Of a stretch of DNA of 64,000 nucleotides, positions 34,392-45,334 are shown piece by piece. This stretch comes from Bufo bufo (lineage: Eukaryota > Chordata > Amphibia > Anura > Bufonidae). Made by a program: the position numbers and the translations under genes. The first letter of the stretch is position 1, and every line of letters begins with the position of its first letter. The stretch lies in the NCBI RefSeq assembly GCF_905171765.1, contig NC_053392.1, positions 502,740,556-502,804,555 of the forward strand. The letters are read 5' to 3'. The notes beneath the pieces were generated by a model. That model was not told the origin of the DNA and searched no databases. It was given only the letters and a program-made list of their open reading frames with translations.

Positions 34392-35108
34392 TCCTTTCAG
34401 TATTCTCGCAGACTCATGGATTTTGAGTCCCCAATATAGAATTGCATATGTTCAATATAGAGTCACATATAATCGGTCCAAAGTCTGGAAATGTTCCTGT
34501 GAATCATACACTATAGTTCATGTTTCTCCAGGCATGCGTTAATGTAAAGCTTTGAACTAGTGGTCACTGGATATCAGTCTTAATCTGCCAGTGCAGAGGA
34601 TCTTATCTGATGTATCACTTCGCTTATACTGTCAGCAGGTTATTCCGTGAATTAGAACTTTTACAGTATATAATCGGTGGTTATGTAGTCGGCTTTCAAT
34701 ATAGAAGGTAGTACTCACGATTCGGCTTTCTTTCGTGGCGTCCCACGTGGAATGGCTGAGAAGTAAGCTTACCTCCTGCTTTCTATGCTCTGAGAAAGCA
34801 TTCGCTACACTCTTGTAGCGAGTCTATATTCGTCTCCTAGTTTGTAGCAAGATGTTATTCACGGTCCCGGTAGTTTCAGCTTGTTACACTGTGGGCAAGC
34901 TTTCTTGGGCGTCCCACGTGTCTTAACGTAGCTAGAGTCCCAGTATTGGGAATGGATCAGTGATGTGTCTGTTCCTGTGTAGATGTCAGTTCCGGGTTGC
35001 CGCTGTCAGATGCCTTTAGTGAAGCGCTTCACTTGTTGGAGACTTAGTCGGTGTATGCAGGCATATGTCCGGCTATTTTGTCTGAAGACCAAGTATGTCG
35101 TCCACGCC

Positions 35109-35145
35109 ACACGCGTTTCGGGGACTTTACTGTCTCCTTCCTCAG
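35109..35145 (-). ncRNA. Hammerhead-ribozyme-like motif
   Basis: On the minus strand, CTGAGGA (fits CUGANGA) is followed by a GGAGAC/GTCCCC hairpin with one mismatch, GAAA, and CGCG-tgtgg-CGTG as a possible stem III. The expected U before the cleavage site is replaced, so activity is uncertain. The core is closer to consensus than in the 2963 element. Confidence 0.4.
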
Positions 35146-35256
35146 TGGCTCTGCTCGGTCTGGGTTGGTAGCCGGGTTTTATATGGGTGCTCTCCAGAAT
35201 ACCTGGAAAACATGGGTTGGATCCAGTGATTTCTTATCATTGCGTTTCTCTTGCAG

Positions 35257-35640
35257 AATGGACTCATGCGTTTTTTGGTCTGCTGTATCTCCATTGGTCG
35301 TAATAAAATTCCTGTCTTGATTTTCACTTCGTAGATTGCGGGAAAAATAGCTAAAAGTTCAAAGTTTACTCATAGACAGTTTGTGCAATATATATAGAGA
35401 GAGCATCAATGAGCAACAATAGCTGCAGTTCTCTTGCGGTATAGGTGCCTTTTTAAATGGACTCATGCGTTTTTTGGTCTATTGTATCTCCATTGGTCAT
35501 GTTAACATTCCTATGTCTTAGTTTTTACTTCACAGGTTGCATTAAGGAGAAATGGGTATAAATCCAAAACTTGCTTGTAGAGACAGTTTGTAAAATATCT
35601 ATCAAGAGAACATCTATGAGCAGCGGTCGCTACTTAGCGG
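35257..35640. repeat. 199-bp tandem duplication
   Basis: The block aatggactcatgcgtttttt starts at 35257 and again at 35456. The two copies diverge by scattered substitutions. Confidence 0.85.
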
Positions 35641-36276
35641 TCTGTAGAGCACTTCAAGGGTTAATAGACTATTCAGGTTTCTATATCTCTAGTTATACAA
35701 TACGGCTGTCTATGGAGCTATGTCCTATATATTATACTTGATTCCAGAGATTTAGTTAATATTTGCTGATAGTGTACCTCAATGATATCCTTAAATCGGT
35801 ATATGGTAGTTATAGACTATTATATTTTGTCCTAGTTTTGGAGCCATGTTCCATATACATAGAAAATGAGTTATTACCGGTATATTCTTTGCCGCTCGTT
35901 CTAATTAAAGAGGATATGGATATTCATTCATATAATGTATGTACATGAGAAATGTGTACTTTTTATGGCTTGATGACCAGTATAAGGCTCCCACTGTTTT
36001 ACTCTAAAACAAATCTTGTCCCTACATAAATAGTATTTTCTATCTTTAATATGAATCTATTTGTTATGCAATATCACACTTGTATATTGTTCCTTATATA
36101 ATCAACACAGAAATATCATCTCCACTTGATAATCCACGACTATCTCATAGTTTTTGAAATTCAGGTTTGCTAGTGCAATGAGGGGGTCGGTCTGATGTGA
36201 GTGGTAAGATCCACAGGAACACTTCCAGACTTTGGACCGATTATATGTGACTCTATATTGAACATATGCAATTCTA

Positions 36277-36840
36277 CAGGGTGGGCTATTTATATGGATA
36301 CACCTTAATAAAATGGGAATGGTTGGTGATATTAACTTCCTGTTTGTGGCACATTAGTATATGTGAGGGGGGAAACTTTTCAAGATGGGTGGTGACCATG
36401 GCGGCCATTTTGAAGTCGGCCATTTTGAATCCAACTTTTGTTTTTTCAATAGGAAGAGGGTCATGTGACACATCAAACTTATTGGGAATTTCACAAGAAA
36501 AACAATGGTGTGCTTGGTTTTAACGTAACTTTATTCTTTCATGAGTTATTTATAAGTTTATCACCACTTATAAAATGTGTTCAATGTGCTGCCCATTGTG
36601 TTGGATTGTCAATGCAACCCTCTTCTCCCACTCTTCACACACTGATAGCAACACCGCAGGAGAAATGCTAGCACAGGCTACCAGTATCCGTAGTTTCAGG
36701 TGCTGCACATCTCGTATCTTCACAGCATAGACAATTGCCTTCAAATGACCCTAAAGATAAAAGTCTAAGGGGGTCAGATCGGGAGACCTTGGGGGCCATT
36801 CAACAAATGGCTCAAGGAAGGAGGGCTTTGGGTTCCTGGA
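36277..36840 (-). mobile_element. Mariner/IS630-type transposon fragment
   Basis: The left end reads cagggtgggctatttatatg, and the minus strand holds a transposase tail upstream of it. The element is truncated at the right near 36840 and only one terminus is present. Confidence 0.65.
36568..36838 (-). pseudogene. Mariner-type transposase C-terminus, W-to-stop
   Basis: The minus frame reads FLEPFVEWPPRSPDLTPLDF then YL-stop-GHLK and continues to QHNGQHIEHIL and a stop at 36568-36570. WPPRSPDLTPLDF-x-LWG is the signature around the third catalytic acid of a mariner-like transposase. The Trp of LWG is TAG here. Confidence 0.75.
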
Positions 36841-37066
36841 GAACTGGGCAGACTTCTCTATTTGGCACAGGCTCTACAGTATGAATGAACTGTGTTTGGA
36901 TGGGCAAGGTGCAGCTGTGCCTGGGGAGGGTGGATGGGTAAAAGGTTGGAGAAGAGTTTAGGGACCGAGGCGTAGGGCAATTACATTATAGGAGAGGAAG
37001 ACAATGAACTGGAACTGAATGAAGGGTGGAATTGAGGGAAGGGTGAGAATATTTAATAAGGGTAAG
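36841..37066. other. Spacer, nothing recognised
   Basis: Gap between a truncated mariner fragment and a MITE. It is purine-rich with no recognised gene. Confidence 0.5.
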
Positions 37067-37067
37067 T

Positions 37068-37440
37068 TTAAAGGGGTTGTCTCACTTCAGCAAATGGCAT
37101 TTATCACCCTGTTGGATCCGTCCTGCCGCAGCTCTGTCCCCTTTGACTATAATGGGGGTGGGGGCGCAGCACGGCAATGCACGGCGAAAGGCCGCTGGAC
37201 TAAAAGTACTGCATGTCCGACTTTTTAGTCCGGCGGCACGGCGAAATAGCGTCAGGACGGATCTTACAGGGTGAAGCCTGTCGGATCCGTCCTGCCGCTA
37301 GTGTGAAAGTACCCTAATGTATTGTGATTGTCCATATTGGTTCCTTTGCTGGCTGGATTCATTTTTCTATCACATTATACACTGCTCGTTTCCAGCAGCT
37401 TATGACCACCCTGTGATGGTCGTGCTTACACACTATAGGA
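37068..37440. mobile_element. MITE interrupted by a Harbinger-type MITE
   Basis: The outer element starts aaaggggttgtctcacttca and resumes at about 37315 with tgtattgtgattgtccatat, continuing to gtcgtgcttacacactatag. The insert (about 37113-37317) has the ggatccgtcctgccgc motif on both sides and ends ctagtgtgaaagtaccc before TAA. Confidence 0.6.
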
Positions 37441-37650
37441 AGGGGGCATAACTACTGTGTGGGAGCACTATGGCCACCTGCGCATGTTGCGGAATACGTG
37501 CGGAAAAACCACAGCGTATTACAGTACCAGCAAAGTGTATGTGATTACACCAATCTCATGTACACTGTGTGGATTGTTTCCGTGGGACAATTGACCTGTA
37601 TTGTGGATTTCAAAGTAAATAACATGTTAATGTTCATGTTTGCGGTCTTA

Positions 37651-38058
37651 GGCTACTTTCACATTTGCGTTTTTGTATTTTTTAATCATGGATCAGCAAA
37701 AACGCTTCCGTTAGGATAATACAACCGTCTGCATCCGTTATCAACGGATCCGGTTGTATTATCTCTAAAATAGCCATGACGGATCCGGCACTAAAACCAT
37801 TGTAAGACATTGGTGCCAGATCCGTTTTCTCGGACAATAAAGAAAATGGATCCGGTGCCCATTGACTTGCACTGGTCAAAAACGCTGCTTACAACGTTTT
37901 TCTATTCGCCATAAGAATGCAACCAAACGGAACGAAATGCATTCTGGTACACTCCGTTCAGTTTTGTCCCCATTGACAATAAATGGGGACAAAACTGAAG
38001 CGTTATCCTATAAATGATCTCAATATCGGAAAGGAAAGGCGCAGATGTGAAAGTAGAC
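37651..38058. mobile_element. Harbinger-type MITE
   Basis: Ends ggctactttcacatttgcg and gcagatgtgaaagtagac, flanked by TTA at 37648-37650 and 38059-38061. Its interior is the inverse of the 8950 and 42834 copies (cggttgtattatctctaaaa, acggatccgg). Confidence 0.85.
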
Positions 38059-38061
38059 TTA

Positions 38062-38770
38062 GCTGTGGATTTCACCCTTTTCAATGGAGGGGCAAAACTG
38101 CATCAAATCTGCACCAAAAACCGCTGTTAGACATTGCAGATTTTGGCGTGGCTATGGCGCACAGGGTTGGGTGATATCAAAAATATTAGATTTAGAATAA
38201 AAAATCCTCACAACATGTACGCGTTTCCTTATTGCCCCTATACATTAAAATATCTTCTTGATGCCCCCATACTGTAATATCTCTTAGTTGCCCCACCAAG
38301 AACAGGGTCACCATACCCCGCAATCTGATGGACCAGCACATGGGGCATGCGCCCTGCTGCTCCATTCATTCTCTATGGGAGTGCTGGAGATAGCAATGAT
38401 CAGACATCTTCGGCGCTGCCATAGAAAATGGGACATGCTAACGGAAAACCCTGATAAGTGGGTTGTTCAGAGTGTGCCCATCATAGGTGCACATTGTCAG
38501 AAAGGGCATACTGGCATCATAAACATGCCTTTCAGTCACATAAAACATTGGGGGTCATTTACTAAAGACCAGTGCTTCCCATATGGGTCTTAGTCAATAT
38601 ACACTGCAGCCATATTATCTCAGACCCAGCATGTGGCTCTCTGCGTAGCAGCCCCCGGAGCACAGCAACTGTTATCTAGCGCCAGTCTCTCCGCAAAGCA
38701 GGTTTACAGCCGCTACATACCTTTTCTTAGTGAGCTAAAGGACCTGAGATGACGTTGTGCCCCCGTGAAT
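38062..38770. other. Spacer with MITE scraps
   Basis: Includes gggggtcatttactaaag at about 38550, a motif also found at 43512. No gene recognised. Confidence 0.5.
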
Positions 38771-39561
38771 TAGGGTTGTCACAATACGGAAATTTTGATT
38801 TGATTTTGATCCCATAAAAAAGTATTGCGATACCATTTGATACCACGTGAAAGAAAACTAATAGAGCTCTATTAGGGTGAATAGAATTTTACGCTGTCCC
38901 TGTTGCCCTGTGCTTTGCGCACACAGTAGCAGGGAACTTACCATGGCAGCCATGGATGACTTCAGTAGCGTCCTGGCAGCCATGGTAACCAATTGGAGCC
39001 CTGCAATTTTACTCCTGGGGCTCCGATCGGAAGCTGCCACCAATCAGAATACTGAGGAGGGGGGCGCCTGCTCCCACTGCGCCACCAATGAAGATAATAC
39101 TGGGGTGGGCTGGAGGGGCGCAGTGCGCCACCAATGAAGATTATACTGAGGTGGGTGGGGCGAGGCCATTGCGCCACCAATGATTATAATACTGAGGAGG
39201 GGCTGTGACCACTGTGTGATACGGCCGACACCCGCCGCCTCCATTTGTATTAAAGGGTTAATTACATTCATTGGTAGCGCAGAGGCAACAGCCCCTCTCT
39301 CCCAACTCAGTGCTATTATCAGTGGTGGCACAGTGGCAGCCACGTCACAGTGTGGAGGGAGGGACTGCCTCCTTGTCCACTGTGCCGGCTGGCGGACGTA
39401 CTGCACTGTAATGTGTGCTCGACGTTTTAGATGCAGTCAGCACTCTGAAGTGCGACTGCCCCTATGACGTTACTAAAATACAGCGGAAATTAAGAAATGC
39501 CCATATCGCCATATCTTAATACCGCGGTATATCATGAATACCGGTATATTGCCCAACCCTA
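38771..39561. mobile_element. Non-autonomous hAT-like element
   Basis: Starts tagggttgtcacaatacgg and ends tattgcccaacccta. No matching 8-bp duplication is visible. The interior block from 38870 (gtgaatagaattttacgctg, ccatggcagcc, ggggctccgatcggaagctg) is shared with the elements at 40040 and 56325. Confidence 0.65.
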
Positions 39562-39885
39562 CACACAAATAGACATAATTCTACAGGAAATCCGTGAGGA
39601 TCTTACGTGCATTCACCCACACGTGTGCAGGTGGCCTATGGGAGCATAAATAGTGTGTATGTAGTGTGTGTGGGCACTAGAGGGCATAACTACTGTGTTG
39701 GGGCACAAAAGGGACTGGAAGAGATTGGGCGTGTATATATAGGTATTGGGTGCAGTTACAGGCGTGCCTTAGTGAAAAAAAAAAAAAAAGTCAACACTGC
39801 ACGCTACATGGGTCTCTGTGGCCTTTTTAAAAGTTGGGAGGTATGAGACCCCTGTACCCCGAAATATCTACCTCTGCATTAGGGC

Positions 39886-40036
39886 TCATGCACACGACTG
39901 TTGGATTTTTTGCAGCCCACAAATTGAGGACCGCAAAACACGGATACCGACCACGTGCATTCCGTAATTTGCGGAATGGAACAGCTGGCCCCTAATAGAA
40001 CAGGCCTATCCTTGTCCGCAATGCGGACAATAATAG
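39886..40036. mobile_element. MITE end (gggctcatgcacacgactg family)
   Basis: Starts gggctcatgcacacgactgt and holds gtccgcaatgcggac. The other end is absent; a hAT-like element begins at 40040, probably inserted in it. Confidence 0.5.
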
Positions 40037-40039
40037 GAC

Positions 40040-41556
40040 TAGGGATCGACCGATATTGATTTTTTAGAACCGATACCGATAGCCTGTGAACTTTCAGGCC
40101 GATAGCCGATAACTTATACCGATATTCTGTGCATTTTAATTTCTGTTACGGTGTTCACCACATAGGAGATTTTTTTTTTGATTTTAAATTTTAATAGTTT
40201 GGACTTTTCGGACGTGGCAATACGTGATTTATTTATTTATTGTTTATATACTTTATATGTAAAATTGGGGGGGTGATTTATAATTTCTATTTTTTAAACT
40301 TTTTATTCAATAACTATTTCCTCCCTTAGGGGCCAGAACCTGGGATCTTTTCATCCCTTGTCCTATTCACCCTAACAGAGCTTTATTAGGGTGAATAGGA
40401 CTTCACACTCTCCCTGCTGCCCTGTGCATAGTACACACAGCAGCAGGGAGCCGACTATGGCAGCCAGGGCTTCAGTAGCGTCCTGGCTGCCATGGTAACC
40501 GATCGGAGCCCCAACAATTACACTGCTGGGGCTCCGATCAGAAGCTGCCACTGCGACTAATGGGGGAGAAGGGGAGAGGACCCTGTGGCCACTGCCACCA
40601 ATGGGGGGGTGGCGCACTGCGCCACCAATGATTTTAATACTGGGGGGTTGGGGGGGTGCACTGTGCCACCAATGATTTTAATACTGGGGGGTGGGGGGGG
40701 GCGCACTGCGCCCCCAATGATAATTAACGTTTAATACAGGAGGCGGGTGTGTCGGCGCAGAATCACATAGCCGGCACCCTGCCTCTGACAGGGAGCTGCG
40801 ATCAGCGGCAGCAGTTAACCCCTCAGGTGCGGCACCTGAGGGGTTAACTGCAGCTGATCGCAGCTTTCTGTCATAGGCTGGACACCAAAGAAGAAATATA
40901 GGGCTAGCACAAATAGTAGTTAATATAAACTTTATTATAGTCTCTATACGAGACAAAATACGATATAATACAGGTAAAAAACAATATAATGGTGGATGGA
41001 AAACACACAGGACGACATGGGACACCACTAATCACTCAACATATCAAGGCTGGAAATGCCACATAGGAACAGGCGCAGTGGAGATGTCTGAGCAGGGAAG
41101 CGGTCAGACATTCACTGCGCATGCGCCGAATACAGGCGCTCACAGGGAGGATCGCATTCAGGAGGAGATGGGCGGGCTGGAGGGACACGCTGGGCGGCGG
41201 CAGTTTCTGAAGGTAGACGGAGCCTCTAGGTGCTAATGACGCCCCTATAGCACCTACAGGCTCATTAGCATATTAATAAAAGTTCTTTTTTTTGCAAAAC
41301 GGCTGCCCCAAAAGATCTTATATTAGGATGGTTGGCCAGAGCAGACACTAGCGGATCGCTAGTGTCTGACACCTAAATATGTGAAACGAAGTGATAGAAA
41401 CCCTTTAAGTATAAATGAAAAAGAAAGATTAACATTAAAAAAAATCATTTTCAGCAGATTTGTGTAGGAATTCTTTTTTTTTTTTCAAAAATGAAATTTC
41501 ACAGAATATCGGTATAAATTATCGGCCCTAAAAAATCTATATCGGTCGATTCCCTA
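40040..41556. mobile_element. Non-autonomous hAT-like element (tagggatcgaccgata ends)
   Basis: Termini tagggatcgaccgatattg and tatcggtcgattcccta are inverted. The interior includes the shared block (40378-40545), a palindrome ttaacccctcaggtgc with its complement near 40815-40860, and an unrelated block 40870-41100 that may be a further insertion. The flanks do not give a clean 8-bp duplication. Confidence 0.7.
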
Positions 41557-41689
41557 AATAAATACATTTCTTTCCCACCAGAACCAATAGAGATTCCAGA
41601 CCAGAACGGGAGCACTAAATCCCACGCCCTCCCGTTAGGCAGACCCCAGACCAAAACATGTTCCCCTCTCCCGGGAACCTCCGTACAAC

Positions 41690-42006
41690 AAATTTGGAAA
41701 CCGGTCACGTGAGCGCAATGGCACGTGACGTCAGCCCTCCTAGACTTTACCATGCTTTGAATCGCGCTGTCAAGCTCAGTGGGTCCTGAGGTGACAGGAC
41801 CCCGGAGCAAGCTGTTTACACAGTGCCTGAACGGAAGTTGCAACTTATAGGCATCCTATTCTTTACCACTTTCGTTTCGTTGGTTAGAATTATGTAGGTA
41901 CGTTGTATTAAAGGTTGTGTCTTAGAAAAAATGTTTATTGAACAGAAAATTTGACGTTTCTGTGAGATGATTCAAAAGGCAGCGGTGTGGGCAGCCCTGT
42001 GCAGAG
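41690..42006 (+). promoter_or_regulatory. Candidate host promoter (E-boxes, CRE, ETS)
   Basis: Outside recognised repeats. CACGTG occurs at 41705-41710 and 41722-41727, the latter overlapping the full CRE TGACGTCA at 41726-41733. A CGGAAGT ETS-type site follows near 41831. This combination is common in TATA-less promoters, including those of nuclear genes for mitochondrial proteins. A start codon in good context follows at 42007. Confidence 0.4.
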
Positions 42007-42055
42007 ATGGCGGCGTTCAGATGGTGCGGTGGTGTCCTCCGCTCTGTGTGTAGAG
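42007..42055 (+). CDS. Candidate first coding exon of a host gene
   Basis: ATG in gagATGG context opens MAAFRWCGGVLRSVCR, then g|gtgagagt, a good splice donor after position 42055 (phase 1). The peptide is short, has three Arg and no acidic residue, and looks like a mitochondrial presequence. No downstream exon was identified in this window, so the gene cannot be named. The reading could be fortuitous; support comes from the promoter-like sequence upstream and the absence of repeats. Confidence 0.35.
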
Positions 42056-42215
42056 GTGAGAGTCTGCCCCTGAAATGTGCGTTATGTAGGGCGGTTTATA
42101 TGGAGCAATATGGTGTGGTAGACGTCAGCCATAAGCTATAGTGATGCACACCACCCTGCTTCTCCTCTGGTGACCTGCTATCTTCTCATGTGTCCCTGCT
42201 GCTGTATCAGTATGG

Positions 42216-42492
42216 CCTTAAAGGGGTATTCTGTAAGAAAGGTGATAACTGCTGGATCGGTGGGGATCCAACTGCCGGGACCCCCTACTGATCACCAGAC
42301 CAGGGCCCTGTGTCCCCAGTATGGAGGTGTGCCTGACTCCATTTAAACAGGACCCTGTTCTGGCAATGGGTGGTGATCCCAGCGGTTGGACCCCCCCCCA
42401 ACGATCCCTAGCAATAATCGCCTATTGATCCCAGCGGTTGGACCCCCAACGATCCCTAGCAATAATCGCCTATTGTGTGGATACCCCTTTAA
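42216..42492. mobile_element. MITE with aaaggggtatt ends and internal duplication
   Basis: Starts aaaggggtattctgtaag and ends gtggatacccctttaaaa. Its interior has a 53-57 bp tandem duplication (gatcccagcggttgg ... aataatcgcctatt, twice). A second aaaggggtattt start lies at 42652. Confidence 0.75.
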
Positions 42493-42833
42493 AAGTATTA
42501 TCCCAAGAAGACGTATTCTATTTAGATCCTTCTCCGTGCAGAGCTGGCCCATTAATCGGCTGATCGCTGTAGGACTGGCCTTGGGAACCCTGGGTCATCG
42601 GTTTATACTGTCAAGCTGCAGGCGGTCATGCATTGCAGGAGAAATGTAGTTAAAGGGGTATTTCAGATACAGGATATCCCCTGTAGGGGACATGAGAAGA
42701 GTGGAGCGTCGGTCAAACCTGCACACTGCTGTTCCCTTTAAACTTTATAGGACTATCGGAGATAGCAGCAGACCACCCGCAGTCCCATAGTGAACAGGTG
42801 ATGGAGCAGCAGTGCTCGACCACACTAATCTAA

Positions 42834-43309
42834 GGCTTTTCACACAGCGTTTCTATTTTTTCAATATTTAGATCCGTTATAGGGTCTCAATACCAGAGAA
42901 AAAAAGCTTTCATTTTGTCTCTATTTATTGTCAATGGGGATAAAACGTGACTGAACAGAACGGAATGCTCCAAAATGCGTTCCATTCCGTTTGGTTGCGT
43001 TCTCATACCGGAGAGCAAACCGCAGCAAAGATGCGGTTTTCTTTCTGTTATGGGCTGCAGAGCAAGACCGATCCGTCATGACCCCCAGTGCAAGTCAATG
43101 GGGACGGATCTGTTTTCTTGGACACAATAGAAAACGGATCCGTCCCCAATTGACTTTCAGTGGAGTTCATGATGGATACATCCTTTCTATGTTAAAGATA
43201 ATACAACCGGATCCGCTGATAACGGATGCAGACGGTTGTATTATCAGTAACGGAAGCGTTTTTGGTGAGCCCTGCCGGATCCAGTAAAAACGCTGGTGTG
43301 AAAGTAGCC
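42834..43309. mobile_element. Harbinger-type MITE
   Basis: Ends ggcttttcacacagcg and cgctggtgtgaaagtagcc, with TAA at 42831-42833 and TTA at 43310-43312. Internal gataatacaaccggatccg and aacggaagcgtttttgg blocks match the 8950 copy. Confidence 0.8.
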
Positions 43310-43507
43310 TTAGGCTTTTCACATTGTGTCAGCATTGTCCGATCAAGGCTTCTCTTCCAGGAAGACCCCTTTAGGCCTCAGCTTTTCAGTTGATGGCTAT
43401 CTATTAATATAGGAATGAGCTGCGCTGCCCTTTATTTAGCATTCTTCTGCTGTGGCGATTAGGGATGTATTACACGGATATCTGTATATCGTTATAACAT
43501 GGAAAGA

Positions 43508-43735
43508 TATTGGGGGTCATTTACTAACACTATCTTTTTACGCTGCCATAAGATTCGGCTAATTTATGACTGGGCATGCACCTCATCATAAATTAGGTGC
43601 GTCTACGTCAGCCCGTGTGCCTGGTGTAAAACGACTCCAGCCCCTGACGAGTCGTTTTTCGCCACAGTTTACACTTGTTTCCAGGTGTAAATGTTAGTAA
43701 ATTTACCAAAACGCCTCTGTCCTGCAATTTTTCAT
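43508..43735. mobile_element. Short MITE (tcatttactaac ends)
   Basis: Starts gggggtcatttactaacac and ends aatgttagtaaatttacc, an imperfect inverted pair. Non-coding. Confidence 0.55.
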
Positions 43736-43753
43736 ACTAGACCACACCTCTAA

Positions 43754-44227
43754 GGCCCCTTTCACACGAGTGTTTTGGATGAGGTCCGGATGCGTTCAGT
43801 GAAACTCGCACCATTTTGCAAGCAAGTTCAGTCAGTTTTGTCTGCGATTGCGCTCAGTTGTTCAGTTTTTTTCCGCGCAGGTGCAATGCGTTTTGATGCG
43901 TTTTTCATGCACGTGATAAAAAAAACCTGAAGGTTTACAAACAACATCTCTTAGCAACCATCAGTGAAAAACGCATTGCATCCGCACCTGCTTCCGGATG
44001 CAATGTTTTTCACTGAAGACCCCTTCACTTCTATGGGGCCAGGGCTGCGTGAAAAACACAGAATATAGAACATGCTGCGTTTTTCACGCAACGCAGAACT
44101 GATGCGTGAAAAAAAAGCTCATGTACACAGAGCCATTGAAATGAATGGGTCAGGATTCAGTGTGGGTGCTATGCGTTTACGTCGCGCATTGCACCCGCAT
44201 GGAAAACTCGCTCGTGTGAAAGGGGCC
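43754..44227. mobile_element. Harbinger-type MITE, ggcccctttcacacgag subfamily
   Basis: Ends ggcccctttcacacgag and ctcgtgtgaaaggggcc are exact inverse complements, flanked by TAA at 43751-43753 and 44228-44230. The interior has several inverted tgcgtgaaaaacgcattgca-type segments. Confidence 0.9.
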
Positions 44228-44328
44228 TAACTCCGCCCAAAACATAACTATACACAACCAGTCCCCTTAATGCCCCCACATAGTAATTATTTCCTCTTTG
44301 TGCCAGCGCCCAGTAGTAATGTCCAGCC

Positions 44329-44596
44329 CTCCACAGTGGCTGTGCCCAGACGGGCCCCCTCCACAGTGGCTGTGCCCAGACGGGCCCCCTCCACAGTGGC
44401 TGTGCCCAGACGGGCCCCCTCCACAGTGGCTGTGCCCAGACGGGCCCCCTCCACAGTGGCTGTGCCCAGACGGGCCCCCTCCACAGTGGCTGTGCCCAGA
44501 CGGGCCCCCTCCACAGTGGCTGTGCCCAGACGGGCCCCCTCCACAGTGGCTGTGCCCAGACGGGCCCCCTCCACAGTGGCTGTGCCCAGACGGGCG
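44329..44596. repeat. 30-bp minisatellite, nine identical copies
   Basis: The unit tgtgcccagacgggcccc plus ctccacagtggc is repeated with no visible change between copies until the last one ends in gggcgagctcc. All frames are open through it on both strands, giving meaningless repeated peptides. Confidence 0.95.
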
Positions 44597-44599
44597 AGC

Positions 44600-45000
44600 T
44601 CCTGCAGCTGAATGGTGAATCGGGGAGCAGACCGCTATCTGCTTCACCGTTACAATCAGCTGTCTCTGCGTCCTATGGACACGGAGACAGCTGATAGCGG
44701 GACACACCTCAGCCATCCTGGGACACAGCTTTTATTGGCAGAATCTGCCATGGCATAGCTTACAGCACACACATAGGTTTAACATGTACATTTTTTGCTT
44801 CAGTGCGTATGCATGTAGTACAGAGTCTGTATGTTATAGTTCAGACATAACTGCAGAACCCACACACAGTCCCAGGGCTGCCTCTATGGAATAGATTTTA
44901 GAGGTAGGGGCTGAGTCTACATGTACACATATGTGTAGAGCTTACATACATACATACCGCTATTAACCTGTGCATAGAGCTGTATACATATCACCATTTC
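44600..45000. other. Spacer, nothing recognised
   Basis: Includes inverted cagctgtctctgcgtcc / cggagacagctga segments near 44660-44695. No gene. Confidence 0.5.
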
Positions 45001-45187
45001 AGCCTCATGCACTGTATCCGTTTTGTGGTCTGCAAAATCGCAGATCCGCAAAACATAAATCACGTCTGAGTGCATGCCAACAAGAGTAGGACATGTTCTA
45101 CTTTTTTTCGTGGAATGGGTCTGCATCCGATCTGCAAAAAATGCAGATCAGATGCGGAACAAAAATACGGTCATGTGAATGTGGCCT
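45001..45187. mobile_element. Short MITE (gcctcatgcac ends)
   Basis: Starts gcctcatgcactgtatccg and ends tacggtcatgtgaatgtggcc before TAA. Internal gcagatccgcaaaac and gatctgcaaaaaatgcagat blocks are typical of the family seen at 39886. Confidence 0.6.
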
Positions 45188-45334
45188 AACACTGTAGTAA
45201 AGATGTCACTATACGTGTGCAGAGGAGGAGACTTGGCAGCTGCACAGCACACAGAACAGGCCCGACTCTCTCACCTCCCAGAAAGCGGCTTTCTCTGCAG
45301 TCTTCCATCTTACTCCATGACCAGCGCCAGGACA

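Larger units (their letters stand above)
34434..36273. mobile_element. Element bounded by ~68-bp inverted repeats, possibly PLE-like
   Basis: 34434-34502 (gaattgcatatgttcaatat ... ccaaagtctggaaatgttcc) is the near-perfect inverse of 36204-36273. In between lie an acacgcgtttcggggacttt hammerhead-like region and a 199-bp duplication (35257 and 35456). No coding remnant was found. The hammerhead-like motif and inverted flanks resemble the PLE at 2963, so a deleted PLE is the best guess. Confidence 0.45.

Noticed and set aside
40040..41556. Exact 8-bp target duplication for this hAT-like element
   Set aside because: The flanks aataggac and aataaata share only four bases, so no duplication can be claimed.
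44267..44716. Overlapping open frames with repeated peptides
   Set aside because: Produced by nine identical 30-bp units; 30 is divisible by three, so any frame repeats.
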